The notes: generated from the letters alone by a model not told the origin. Positions 1 through 6,233 are shown, counted from the first letter of the stretch. The stretch is 7,347 nt of DNA from DATKAB01 sp964542745 (GCA_964542745.1 CAZIVR010000145.1:1-7347), one strand, 5' to 3'. Numbers and translations: made by a program.

Positions 1-409
1 GAGGCGCGGCGGCCGCGGGCGGCGCGGGGGCTGCCGTGGGCGCGCCGCCCCCGGCCGCGGCCCGCATCGCGCCCTTGAGCGGCGAGCCGTCGGGGAGGCC
101 CGCGATCAGGGCCTCGAGCTCCCGCGTCTCGAGGCCGCGCTGGGACACGGCGCGGCGCAGCTCGAGCAGGGCGCGGGCGTCGGGGACCGACTCGGCGAGC
201 GACTCGGGCCGGAACGCGCGCGGCTCCGGGAAGCGCAGCGTGAGCCCGCCGCCCGGGGCCGCGAGCGTGGCCTGCGGCGCGGCGTCCGCCATGAAGGCCG
301 CGAAGCCCTCGGCGTCGAGCGGCCGGATGCGGCCGAACGCCGCGTGGCCGGGGGCGAGGCCCAGGTCGGCGAGCACCACGAGATCGAGGGGAAGGTCCTG
401 TCGCTGCAT
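1..409 (-). CDS. TssB/VipA-like contractile sheath small-subunit domain protein (5' part, cut by left edge)
   Basis: The visible 136 residues begin at the ATG at 409-407, which has a GGAG Shine-Dalgarno (419-416) six bases upstream. Three stretches recall the small sheath subunit of type VI secretion systems (TssB/VipA/ImpB). Residues 6-17 (LPLDLVVLADLG) resemble the family's LPF-V-GVLADLSG strand. Residues 28-46 have the pattern of the I-D--NF---M---AP region. Residues 55-88 contain LTLRF followed by FRPESLAESVP and ALLELRRAV, like the family's L-FES--DF-PE--A--VP-L--LLELR. Residues 118-136 form an Ala/Pro/Gly linker, so another domain, possibly a TssC-like large subunit, may follow beyond the edge. 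Typical TssB has about 20-40 extra N-terminal residues (RPPRV-I-Y) that are missing here. TssB with TssC builds the contractile sheath in the cytoplasm. The family call rests on pattern recall, and no other secretion gene is visible. Confidence 0.5.
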   Translation of the reverse strand, partial: MQRQDLPLDLVVLADLGLAPGHAAFGRIRPLDAEGFAAFMADAAPQATLAAPGGGLTLRFPEPRAFRPESLAESVPDARALLELRRAVSQRGLETRELEALIAGLPDGSPLKGAMRAAAGGGAPTAAPAPPAAAAP

Positions 410-473
410 GGGCGGCTCCGCGCGGACGGGTCGGGGCGCGCGCGGCTGGGCGGGCGCCCGGAGAACGCCGCCT

Positions 474-502
474 AAACTAGTCGCCCCGGCGCGTGACGGC
501 AA
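474..502 (-). promoter_or_regulatory. Putative sigma-70-type promoter of the TssB-like gene
   Basis: On the minus strand, TTGCCG (502-497) is followed after 17 bp by TAGTTT (479-474). This places the start of transcription near 467 and gives a leader of about 58 nt before the ATG at 409. The -35 matches consensus at 4 of 6 and the -10 at 3 of 6. Both are AT-rich islands in an otherwise GC-rich 136-bp gap (410-545) between this gene and the permease stop. I see no convincing intrinsic terminator for the permease in that gap. Confidence 0.45.
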
Positions 503-545
503 TCGCGGCCCGGCGCCCGCCCGGGTCCGGGAACCGAACGCCGCC

Positions 546-2339
546 TCAGGGCGCGGTGAGCGGCCAGAGGCGCGGGATCAGCCACAGCGCCATCCCGGCG
601 AGCAGCACGTCGAGCGGGATGCCCATGCGGAGGAAATCCTTGAAGCGGTAGCCGCCCGGGCCGTAGATCATCAGGCTGGTCTGGTAGCCGATCGGCATGG
701 CGAAGGCCGTGGAGGAGCCGAACGTGACCGCCGCGATCAGGGCGGTGGGGTTGATCCCGAGCTGCTCGGCGCTGGTGATCGCGACGGGACCGAGCAGCAG
801 CACCGTGCCGCTGTTCGACATCAGCTCCGAGAGCACCACCGAGAGCACGTAGAAGCCGACCAGCAGCGCGTAGGGCCCGGTGAGCCCGGTGACCTCCGCG
901 AGCAGCGCCCCGAGCCCGTCGGTGACGCCGGTCTTTTCCAGCGCCGTGCCGAGGGCGAGCGCCCCGGCCAGCAGGAACACGATGCCGAGGTCGATCGCCC
1001 GGTAGGCGTCGCGGGGCTCGAGGCACTTGGTCAGGATGAGCACCACGCAGCCCGCGGCCGCCGCGGTCACGATCGGCATCCAGCCGAGTGCCGCGACCCC
1101 GACCACCGCGAGCACCGTGAGCACCACGATCCCGAGCTTCCCGGGCCGGACGTCCGGAACGCTCGGCGTGCCCGCCACGAGGAAGCCGGGGGCGGCGACG
1201 AGGCGCGCGAGGGCGTCGCTCGTGCCCTCGAGGACCAGAACGTCGCCGGCGTGGATCAGCACGTCCTCCGGGCGCTCGGAGAGCGGGACCCCCGGACGGT
1301 GGAGCGCCAGCACCACCGTGCCGAAGCGCTCCCCGAACCGCGACGAGCGCAGCGTGCGGCCCACCAGTCCCGACGCCGGCAGCACCACCACCTCGCTCAG
1401 CGGCAGTCCCGGGGCGCCCGTCGTCTCGGACGCGGGCCGGTGGATGGCCAGTCCCTCCTGGTGGGCGAGCGCGAGCAGCTCCGAGAGGGGCCCGCGCACC
1501 CGCAGGCGGTCGCCGGCCCGGTACTTCTCCCCGCCCGCGAGCCCGGCCCCGATCGAGACCCGGTCGCGCAGCACGTCGATCAGCTCCGCGTCGTGATCGC
1601 GCCGGAGCTGCTCCGGGCGGATCGGGCGGCCGATCCAGCGCGACCCGGCGGGCACCACGAGGGCGGCGAGGTACGACGAGGCGCGGGGCGCGGGGTCCGC
1701 GCCCGCCGCCGGCTGCCGGGGCAGGAACCAGCGCCCGACCAGCAGCATGTAGGCGCAGCCCGCCAGCGCCATGGGCAGGCCGGCGCGGCCGAGCTCGAAC
1801 ATGCCGAAGCCTTCGAGCCCGCGGCTGCGCGCGTACTCGTGCGCGGCGAGGTTGGTCGAGGTGCCGATCAGCGTGCACAGCCCGCCGAGGGTGGCGGCGT
1901 GGGCCATCGGCATCAGGACCCGGCCCGGGCTCGCCCCGGAGCGCCGGCAGACCTCGAGCACGACCGGGATGAACACCGCGACCGCCGCGGTGTTGTTGAT
2001 GAAGGCCGAGATCGAGCCCACCAGGATCATCAGCACCAGCGTGAGCAGGAACTCCGACCGGCCGAGCGGCGCGAGCACGCGGCGCGCGAGCACGGTGAGC
2101 ACGCCGGTGCGCTGGAGGCCGGCCGAGAGCACCAGCACCGCGGCCACCGAGATGGTGGCGGGGTGCGCGAACCCCGAGAACGCCTCCGCCGGCGTGAGCA
2201 CGCCGGTGAGGAGCAGGGCCAGCAGCGCGATCAGGGCGGTCATGTCCGCCGGGATCCGCTCGCGCACGAAGCTGGCGATGGCTCCGCCGAGGATGAGCAG
2301 GGTGAGCGCTGCGGGTGCCCAGTCCGGCAGGAGCGGCAT
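546..2339 (-). CDS. SLC13 (DASS)-family anion permease with two central TrkA-C (RCK_C) domains
   Basis: This 597-residue inner-membrane protein has the SLC13/DASS architecture: an N-terminal membrane half (residues about 5-205), a soluble insert and a C-terminal membrane half (about 400-595). The first half carries the substrate/sodium signature as FINNT (113-117) and GTSTNL (159-164). The second half has SELMSNSGT (504-512) and SSTAFAMPIGYQTSLMIYG (542-560), followed by PGGY-F-DF. The insert holds two TrkA-C-type domains, about 221-300 and 312-390; each ends in the typical GD-L-V/L-G pattern (276-283 and 365-372). This layout is shared with E. coli YfbS and the SLT/SAC1 sulfate transporter group, so an inorganic anion such as sulfate is a plausible substrate, but the sequence does not fix it. 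The start at M1 is supported by the family's N-terminus. No Shine-Dalgarno precedes it. The gene is divergent from the kinase operon. Confidence 0.93.
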   Translation of the reverse strand: MPLLPDWAPAALTLLILGGAIASFVRERIPADMTALIALLALLLTGVLTPAEAFSGFAHPATISVAAVLVLSAGLQRTGVLTVLARRVLAPLGRSEFLLTLVLMILVGSISAFINNTAAVAVFIPVVLEVCRRSGASPGRVLMPMAHAATLGGLCTLIGTSTNLAAHEYARSRGLEGFGMFELGRAGLPMALAGCAYMLLVGRWFLPRQPAAGADPAPRASSYLAALVVPAGSRWIGRPIRPEQLRRDHDAELIDVLRDRVSIGAGLAGGEKYRAGDRLRVRGPLSELLALAHQEGLAIHRPASETTGAPGLPLSEVVVLPASGLVGRTLRSSRFGERFGTVVLALHRPGVPLSERPEDVLIHAGDVLVLEGTSDALARLVAAPGFLVAGTPSVPDVRPGKLGIVVLTVLAVVGVAALGWMPIVTAAAAGCVVLILTKCLEPRDAYRAIDLGIVFLLAGALALGTALEKTGVTDGLGALLAEVTGLTGPYALLVGFYVLSVVLSELMSNSGTVLLLGPVAITSAEQLGINPTALIAAVTFGSSTAFAMPIGYQTSLMIYGPGGYRFKDFLRMGIPLDVLLAGMALWLIPRLWPLTAP

Positions 2340-2347
2340 GGGCGGGA

Positions 2348-2376
2348 CTTATGCCCGAGCGCGGACCGCGCGGCAA
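2348..2376 (-). promoter_or_regulatory. Putative promoter of the SLC13 permease, positioned for a nearly leaderless mRNA
   Basis: On the minus strand, TTGCCG (2376-2371), a 17-bp spacer and CATAAG (2353-2348) form a 4/6 plus 4/6 sigma-70-type promoter. The last base of the -10 lies only 9 bases from the A of the ATG at 2339, so transcription should begin within about 0-3 nt of the start codon. This agrees with the lack of any GGAG-like element before that ATG. The -35 is the same hexamer as in front of the TssB-like gene. Confidence 0.45.
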
Positions 2377-2404
2377 GGGCGAAGTGGCCGGCGTCCCCCG
2401 GCCT

Positions 2405-2433
2405 TTGACACTCTCCCCGGGCGTTCCTAGATT
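2405..2433 (+). promoter_or_regulatory. Sigma-70-type promoter of the kinase/regulator/YbbR operon
   Basis: A perfect TTGACA -35 (2405-2410) is followed after 17 bp by TAGATT (2428-2433), which matches the -10 consensus at 4 of 6. Transcription would start near 2440, leaving a leader of about 50 nt before the proposed CTG start. It lies back-to-back with the permease promoter, the two -35 boxes being 28 bp apart, so one bound regulator could affect both directions. Confidence 0.7.
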
Positions 2434-2481
2434 GGCCGTCGGCCGCACCCGACCACCCGGAGCCGCTCCGGAACCGCACGC

Positions 2482-2486
2482 GGAGG
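2482..2486 (+). promoter_or_regulatory. Ribosome binding site that favours a CTG start for the kinase
   Basis: GGAGG at 2482-2486 is followed after four bases by CTG at 2491. The next standard in-frame start, GTG at 2515, is 28 bases away and has no Shine-Dalgarno of its own. Starting at CTG adds eight residues (LQRTFLGT by the codons), which place an arginine before the first membrane segment. Confidence 0.5.
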
Positions 2487-2490
2487 CCCA

Positions 2491-3813
2491 CTGCAGCGCA
2501 CGTTCCTCGGCACGGTGCTGTTCGCCACGCTGGCGGTGGCGGCCACCGCGCTGCTCTCGTGGGTGTCCTACCGGGGCGTGCGCGCGGCCCTCGAGACCGA
2601 GTTCGAGCGCCGGCTCGAGAACCTCGCGGGAACCATCGCGTCGCAGGTGAGCCCCGAGGACGTGGCCGACGCCCGCGACCTCGGCGAGCTGGGGCAGGGC
2701 TACGCCGCGCTGCAGGTGCTGCTCGAGGAGATGCGCGCCACCGCGCAGCTCGAGAACGCCGCGGTGTTCGACACCGCGCGGCGCGTGCTCTACGACTGCC
2801 GTGGGGACCTCGGCGCGGGCGGGGCCGCGCTCGACTCGCTGGCGGGAGGCGCGCTCGCCGCGGCGCTGGCGGGCCGGCCGGGCGTGTCCCCGCCCTTCGC
2901 GCGCGCGGGGGTGTCGCTGCGCGCGGGCCTCGCCCCGATCACGGGAGGGGGCCGGGTGGCCGGCGTGGTGATGGTCGAGGCCCGGCCCGACCACGACCGC
3001 GTGCTGGCGGGGTTGCGCCGGGACTTCCTGCTGCGCACCCTGATCGCGGCGCTGGCGATGGCGGTGCTGGCCGCGGTCCTGCTCCGCGTGGCGTGGTCGT
3101 CGCAGCGCCTGGAGCGGCGGCTCTCGCGGGCCGAGAACCTCGCCGCGATGGGGCGCCTCACCGCCACGCTGGCCCACGAGATCAAGAACCCGCTCGCCAT
3201 CATCCGCGGCTCGGCCGAGCGGCTGGGCAAGCTCGAGCCCGAGGCGCGCCGCATGGCCGATTTCGTGGTCGAGGAGTCCGACCGCCTGTCGCGCACCGTG
3301 GCCCGCTACCTCCAGTTCGCGCGCGGCGAGGCGGAGGCCTCGGGGTCCGGCGACGCGGTCGGCGCGCTCGAGGCGACGCTGGCGCTGCTCGAGGGCGAGC
3401 TCGCGGCGCGGCGGGTCGCGCTCGAGCGCACCGTCGCGCCCGGCGCGGCCCCGGTGGCGCTCGACAACGAGTCCCTGAAACAGGTCTACTTGAACCTCAT
3501 CCTGAACGCGCTCGAGGCGATGGGCGAAGGCGGAACGCTGACGGTGTCGGCCGAGGAGCGCGTCGGCTCGTTCGAGGTGCGCATCGGGGACACCGGCCCG
3601 GGCATGGAGCCCGATCTGGTGCGGCGGCTCGGCAGCCCGTTCTTCACCACGCGGGCGCAGGGCAGCGGGCTCGGCCTGTTCCTCACGCGGCGGCTCCTCG
3701 AGTCGGCGGGGGGCGGCCTCGACATCGAGAGCGCGCCGGGCCGGGGCACGACGTGCCGCGTGCGGCTGCCGCGGCTCGGGCGGACCGAGCGCACGAAGGG
3801 GGGCGCGGAGTGA
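2491..3813 (+). CDS. Membrane-bound sensor histidine kinase, NtrB/HPK4-like
   Basis: The protein has 440 residues from the proposed CTG start, or 432 from GTG at 2515; the numbering here uses the GTG start. Membrane segment 1 covers about residues 1-18. An extracytoplasmic sensor region follows (about 20-170), of unrecognised, possibly Cache-like type. Membrane segment 2 is about 171-194. A short coiled linker without a HAMP domain leads to the dimerisation/phosphoacceptor helix LAHEIKNPL (219-227, His221). The ATPase domain shows the N box (NLILNALEAM, 327-336, Asn331), G1 (GDTGPGM, 358-364), F box (SPFFTTR, 374-380) and G2 (GSGLGL, 383-388). All catalytic boxes are intact. It should autophosphorylate on His221 and pass phosphate to Asp51 of the regulator encoded next, whose GTG overlaps this stop by 4 nt. 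The signal sensed is unknown. Confidence 0.93.
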   Translation: MQRTFLGTVLFATLAVAATALLSWVSYRGVRAALETEFERRLENLAGTIASQVSPEDVADARDLGELGQGYAALQVLLEEMRATAQLENAAVFDTARRVLYDCRGDLGAGGAALDSLAGGALAAALAGRPGVSPPFARAGVSLRAGLAPITGGGRVAGVVMVEARPDHDRVLAGLRRDFLLRTLIAALAMAVLAAVLLRVAWSSQRLERRLSRAENLAAMGRLTATLAHEIKNPLAIIRGSAERLGKLEPEARRMADFVVEESDRLSRTVARYLQFARGEAEASGSGDAVGALEATLALLEGELAARRVALERTVAPGAAPVALDNESLKQVYLNLILNALEAMGEGGTLTVSAEERVGSFEVRIGDTGPGMEPDLVRRLGSPFFTTRAQGSGLGLFLTRRLLESAGGGLDIESAPGRGTTCRVRLPRLGRTERTKGGAE

Positions 3814-5255
3814 GGGTGCTGGTGGTGGACGACGAGATCCGGAACGCCGAGCTCACCGCGCTCGCGCTCGCCGAGGGCGGGCACGAGGCGGAGTTCACGG
3901 GCGGCGGCGCCGAGGCGCTCCGGCTCCAGGAGGCGCGCCCCTTCGACGTCGTGGTCACCGATCTGCGCATGAAGCCCCCGGACGGCATGGCGGTGCTGGC
4001 CGAGATCCGGAACCGCTGGCCCGAGACGGCGGTGGTGCTGATGACCGCCTACGCCACCATCGAGACCGCCCGGCAGGCGCTGCGCTTCGGCGCGGTGGAC
4101 CACGTGGACAAGTCGGGCAGCTTCCGCGACGAGCTGCGCTCGGTGCTCGAGCGGATCGCCCGCGAGCGGAACCTCACCCGCGAGAACCGCGCGCTGACCG
4201 ACGCCGTCGCCTCGCTCAAGGAGGGTGTTGCGGCCATCGCCGGCGGCGCCCCGCGCACGCGCGAGGCCCTCGAGCTGGCGAGGAAGGTGGCCGCCACCGA
4301 TTCGACCGTGCTGCTGCGCGGCGAGAGCGGCACGGGCAAGGACCTGTTCGCGCGCGCCATCCACTTCGGCAGCCGCCGCGCGGCCGGCCCGTTCGTGAAG
4401 GTGAACTGCGGCGCGCTGCCCGAGCCGCTGCTCGAGAGCGAGCTGTTCGGGCACGAGAAGGGCGCCTTCACCGGCGCGGTGCGCCAGAAGCCCGGCCGCT
4501 TCGAGGACGCGCAGAAGGGCACGCTGTTTCTCGACGAGATCGGGGAGGTGCCGCCGTCGCTGCAGGTCAAGCTGCTGCAGGTGATCGAGGAGAAGGCGTT
4601 CACCCGCGTGGGCGGGAACGCCACGATCAAGGTGGACGTGCGGATCGTCGCCGCCACCAACCGCGACCTCGAGGAGATGGTGCGCGAGCGAGCCTTCCGC
4701 GAGGACCTGTTCTTCCGGCTCAACGTGTTCCCGATCGCGCTGCCGCCGCTGCGCGAGCGCCCGGGCGACGTGGCCGTGCTCACCGCGTTCCTGCTCGAGA
4801 AGCACGGGGCCACGGCCGAGAAGCTGACCCCCGCCGCGGCGGCCGCGCTCGAGCGCTACGCGTGGCCGGGCAACGTGCGCGAGCTGGAGCACACGCTCGA
4901 GCGGGCCCTGATCCTGGCCGGCGCCGACCCGATCGGCCCCGAGCACCTGTCGTTCGCCCGGCCCGAGCTGATGGGCGCGGCCGTGGGTGCCACGGGGGAG
5001 ACGCCGCGCTGGGTGCCGCGCATTCCGCCCGAGGGGCTCTCGCTCGAGGTGCTCGAGCGCGAGCTCATCCTGCAGGCCCTCGATCTTGCGCGCGGCAACA
5101 AGAGCGCCGCGGCGCGCCTGCTCGGGCTCACCCGGCGCACGCTCTACTCGCGCATGGAGCGCCACGGCCTGCGCACGCCGGGCGAGGCGGGCGGCGACGA
5201 GGGCGAGGACGACGCGGCCGCCGCCGCCGCGGAATCGGAGGGGGCCGGTTCGTGA
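3810..5255 (+). CDS. NtrC-family sigma-54-dependent response regulator
   Basis: The 481-residue protein starts at GTG 3810, inside the kinase stop (GTGA overlap), with AAGGGGGG (3796-3803) six bases upstream. The receiver domain (about 1-118) has the acidic pair D7/D8, phosphoacceptor Asp51 (VVVTDLRMK), Thr79 and Lys101. Lys101 is followed by Ser rather than the usual Pro. The AAA+ domain (about 140-380) has Walker A GESGTGKD (171-178), the sigma-54 loop GAFTGA (218-223), Walker B GTLFLDEIG (237-245), the FREDLFFRLNVFP region (296-308) and sensor II WPGNVRELEH (352-361). The Fis-type helix-turn-helix is at about 428-454 (GNKSAAARLLGLTRRTLYSR). A 25-residue Gly/Glu/Asp/Ala tail follows. With GAFTGA and all ATPase motifs present, it should drive open-complex formation at -24/-12 promoters. 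One such promoter lies downstream at 6167-6153. Confidence 0.97.
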   Translation: MRVLVVDDEIRNAELTALALAEGGHEAEFTGGGAEALRLQEARPFDVVVTDLRMKPPDGMAVLAEIRNRWPETAVVLMTAYATIETARQALRFGAVDHVDKSGSFRDELRSVLERIARERNLTRENRALTDAVASLKEGVAAIAGGAPRTREALELARKVAATDSTVLLRGESGTGKDLFARAIHFGSRRAAGPFVKVNCGALPEPLLESELFGHEKGAFTGAVRQKPGRFEDAQKGTLFLDEIGEVPPSLQVKLLQVIEEKAFTRVGGNATIKVDVRIVAATNRDLEEMVRERAFREDLFFRLNVFPIALPPLRERPGDVAVLTAFLLEKHGATAEKLTPAAAAALERYAWPGNVRELEHTLERALILAGADPIGPEHLSFARPELMGAAVGATGETPRWVPRIPPEGLSLEVLERELILQALDLARGNKSAAARLLGLTRRTLYSRMERHGLRTPGEAGGDEGEDDAAAAAAESEGAGS

Positions 5256-5920
5256 ACCTGATCCGCGGGCTGCTGCTCGACAACCTCGGGCTCAAGCTGA
5301 TCGCGCTCCTGATGGCGCTGCTCGTCTACTTCAACGCTTACACCGACCGGCCGGCGACGCTGGTGGTGTCGTTCCCGATCCAGATCGACGGCATGCCCGA
5401 CTCGCTCACCCTCTCGGGCCCGCTGCCCGCGGTGGTGCAGGCGGAACTGCGCGGCACCGGCAAGCAGGTGCTGTGGATGCGCCTCACCGAGCCGCGCCTG
5501 CGCGTGTCGGTGGCGGGCGTGACCGCGGGGCGCTTCGAGCGGGCGGTCTCGGAGAGCGACCTGCCGCTCGGGCAGTCGGGCGGGCTCACCGTCGAGCGCC
5601 TGATCGGCCCGCGCATGCTGCAGTTCGAGATCGACCGCGTGGCGAACCGGCTGGTGCCGCTCGCGGCGCGGGTCACGGGCGAGCCCGCCGCCGGGGCCGT
5701 GTGGAACGGGCGCGTGCTGATCCATCCGCCGCTGGTGCGGGTGACCGGGCCCGCCGGCGTGCTGGCCCGGCTCGACAGCCTGGTGCTGCCCCCGGTCCGC
5801 ATCGAGGGCCGGCGCGACACGGTGCGCGCCCAGCTCGCCCCGGAGGGGCTGCCCGACTGGTGCAGCGCCGAGCCCGCCGTGGTCCGCGTGCTGGTGCCGG
5901 TGACGCGCGAAGAGCCGTAG
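5252..5920 (+). CDS. YbbR-domain (CdaR-like) membrane-anchored protein
   Basis: This 222-residue protein starts at GTG 5252, overlapping the regulator stop by 4 nt, with GGAGGGGG (5237-5244) seven bases upstream. The N-terminus has the family hallmark, DNLGLKLIALLMALLVYF (10-27): an Asn-Leu-x-LK entry into a single membrane segment (about 13-29). The rest is outside the membrane and looks like two YbbR repeats, about 37-115 and 130-218, seen as alternating beta strands with PAVVQAELRG (59-68) and PPLVRVTGPAGVLARLDSL (159-177). In Firmicutes such proteins (CdaR) control the cyclic-di-AMP synthase CdaA, usually encoded directly upstream. No CdaA or GlmM gene is in this window; the partner position is taken by a two-component system. 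The role here is therefore unknown, and a cell-envelope function is only suggested. Four repeats are common in CdaR, so this is a short form. Confidence 0.85.
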   Translation: MNLIRGLLLDNLGLKLIALLMALLVYFNAYTDRPATLVVSFPIQIDGMPDSLTLSGPLPAVVQAELRGTGKQVLWMRLTEPRLRVSVAGVTAGRFERAVSESDLPLGQSGGLTVERLIGPRMLQFEIDRVANRLVPLAARVTGEPAAGAVWNGRVLIHPPLVRVTGPAGVLARLDSLVLPPVRIEGRRDTVRAQLAPEGLPDWCSAEPAVVRVLVPVTREEP

Positions 5921-5951
5921 CTTCCGGGCCGCCACGCCGCGCTCGCGGGCG

Positions 5952-5973
5952 CCGCGGAGACCCGAGTCCGCGG
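5952..5973 (+). terminator. Small hairpin just downstream of the YbbR gene
   Basis: CCGCGGA (5952-5958) and TCCGCGG (5967-5973) form a 7-bp stem with an 8-nt loop, 31 nt after the YbbR stop. No T-run follows, so it may be a 3'-end stabiliser or part of a Rho-dependent end rather than a true intrinsic terminator. Confidence 0.3.
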
Positions 5974-6013
5974 GATTGCCGGGAGTTCGTGGGGCGCGAA
6001 GGCTCGCGGCGCC

Positions 6014-6141
6014 AAACACGCGCGCCCCGGTTCGTGGGCCGGGGCGCGCGCACTTCCGATTGTTGGAGGCGGGGACCGACGCCGCGGGCTGGAGATGGCA
6101 GGCTCGGTAGGTGGGACGCGACATCCGGCGCCCCCGCCGCG
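6014..6141 (-). ncRNA. Candidate sigma-54-dependent small RNA (about 128 nt)
   Basis: This is a prediction from its boundaries and folding. The 5' end (about 6141) is set by the -24/-12 promoter and the 3' end by the 12-bp hairpin plus UGUUU. Inside, minus-strand 6138-6130 can pair with 6076-6068 as a 9-bp helix that includes one G-U pair. The plus-strand version would have an A-C mismatch at that position, so the fold favours a minus-strand RNA. The transcript carries three CUCC motifs (in 6145-6141, 6095-6090 and 6069-6065, the first at the extreme 5' end), which could pair with Shine-Dalgarno sequences. A minus-strand frame starting at ATG 6124 runs on into antisense of the YbbR and regulator genes and looks like a shadow, so I prefer a non-coding reading. 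No known RNA family was recognised. Confidence 0.35.
6019..6050. terminator. Strong 12-bp hairpin, probable bidirectional transcription terminator
   Basis: The arms 6019-6030 (CGCGCGCCCCGG) and 6039-6050 (its exact reverse complement) enclose an 8-nt loop. On the plus strand it lies about 100 nt after the YbbR stop and is followed by a relatively T-rich stretch (ACTTCCGATTGTT), so it can end the operon. On the minus strand it is followed by TGTTT (6018-6014), so it can equally end a transcript coming from the sigma-54 promoter at 6167-6153. Neither tail is a perfect U-tract. Confidence 0.55.
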
Positions 6142-6152
6142 GGAGCAGAAGG

Positions 6153-6167
6153 GCAACCCACGTGCCA
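6153..6167 (-). promoter_or_regulatory. Sigma-54 (-24/-12) promoter
   Basis: Read on the minus strand, the sequence is TGGCACG (6167-6161), TGGG (6160-6157), TTGC (6156-6153). All 11 conserved core positions of the sigma-54 consensus TGGCACG-N4-TTGC match with exact spacing; only the flanking Y before and W after differ. By a rough base-composition estimate, a chance match in a window of this size is expected about 0.005 times. Transcription would start near 6141, running leftwards away from rho and toward the hairpin at 6050-6019. The nearest sigma-54 activator gene is the NtrC-family regulator at 3810-5255. Confidence 0.75.
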
Positions 6168-6193
6168 CGCGGCTCGCGGGCCGCGAGGGAGGC

Positions 6194-6204
6194 TCAAGTG
6201 CTTG
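6194..6204 (+). promoter_or_regulatory. IHF-like core site upstream of the sigma-54 promoter
   Basis: TCAAGTGCTTG matches the core TCAA-N4-TTR of the IHF consensus WATCAANNNNTTR but lacks the leading WA. It lies at about -53 to -63 relative to the predicted sigma-54 start, the usual place for DNA bending between activator sites and the promoter. It stands out as an AT-containing island in GC-rich DNA. A chance match cannot be excluded. Confidence 0.3.
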
Positions 6205-6233
6205 GAAAGCCCGCGAAATCCCGCCCGCCGCGG

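Noticed and set aside
36..2408. 790-codon open frame on the plus strand opposite the permease
   Set aside because: It is antisense to a clear SLC13 gene, has an Arg/Gly/Ala/His-rich composition without any domain, and is the usual by-product of GC-rich codon bias.
472..3177. 901-codon minus-strand frame across the permease and kinase region
   Set aside because: It overlaps the permease in another frame and the kinase in antisense; low-complexity Arg/Ala/Gly/His content and no motif.
2559..3809. In-frame upstream extension of the regulator reading frame (to 2559)
   Set aside because: The receiver domain begins exactly at GTG 3810 with its own ribosome site; the upstream part is a kinase shadow.
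3486..5165. 559-codon minus-strand frame opposite the kinase end and the NtrC-type regulator
   Set aside because: Antisense shadow of two well-supported genes; no recognisable domain.
5144..6124. 326-codon minus-strand frame beginning just downstream of the sigma-54 promoter
   Set aside because: Most of it is antisense to the YbbR and regulator genes and it is Arg/Ala/His-rich with no domain. A hairpin at 6050-6019 would interrupt its transcript. It is the main alternative to the small-RNA reading, but weaker.
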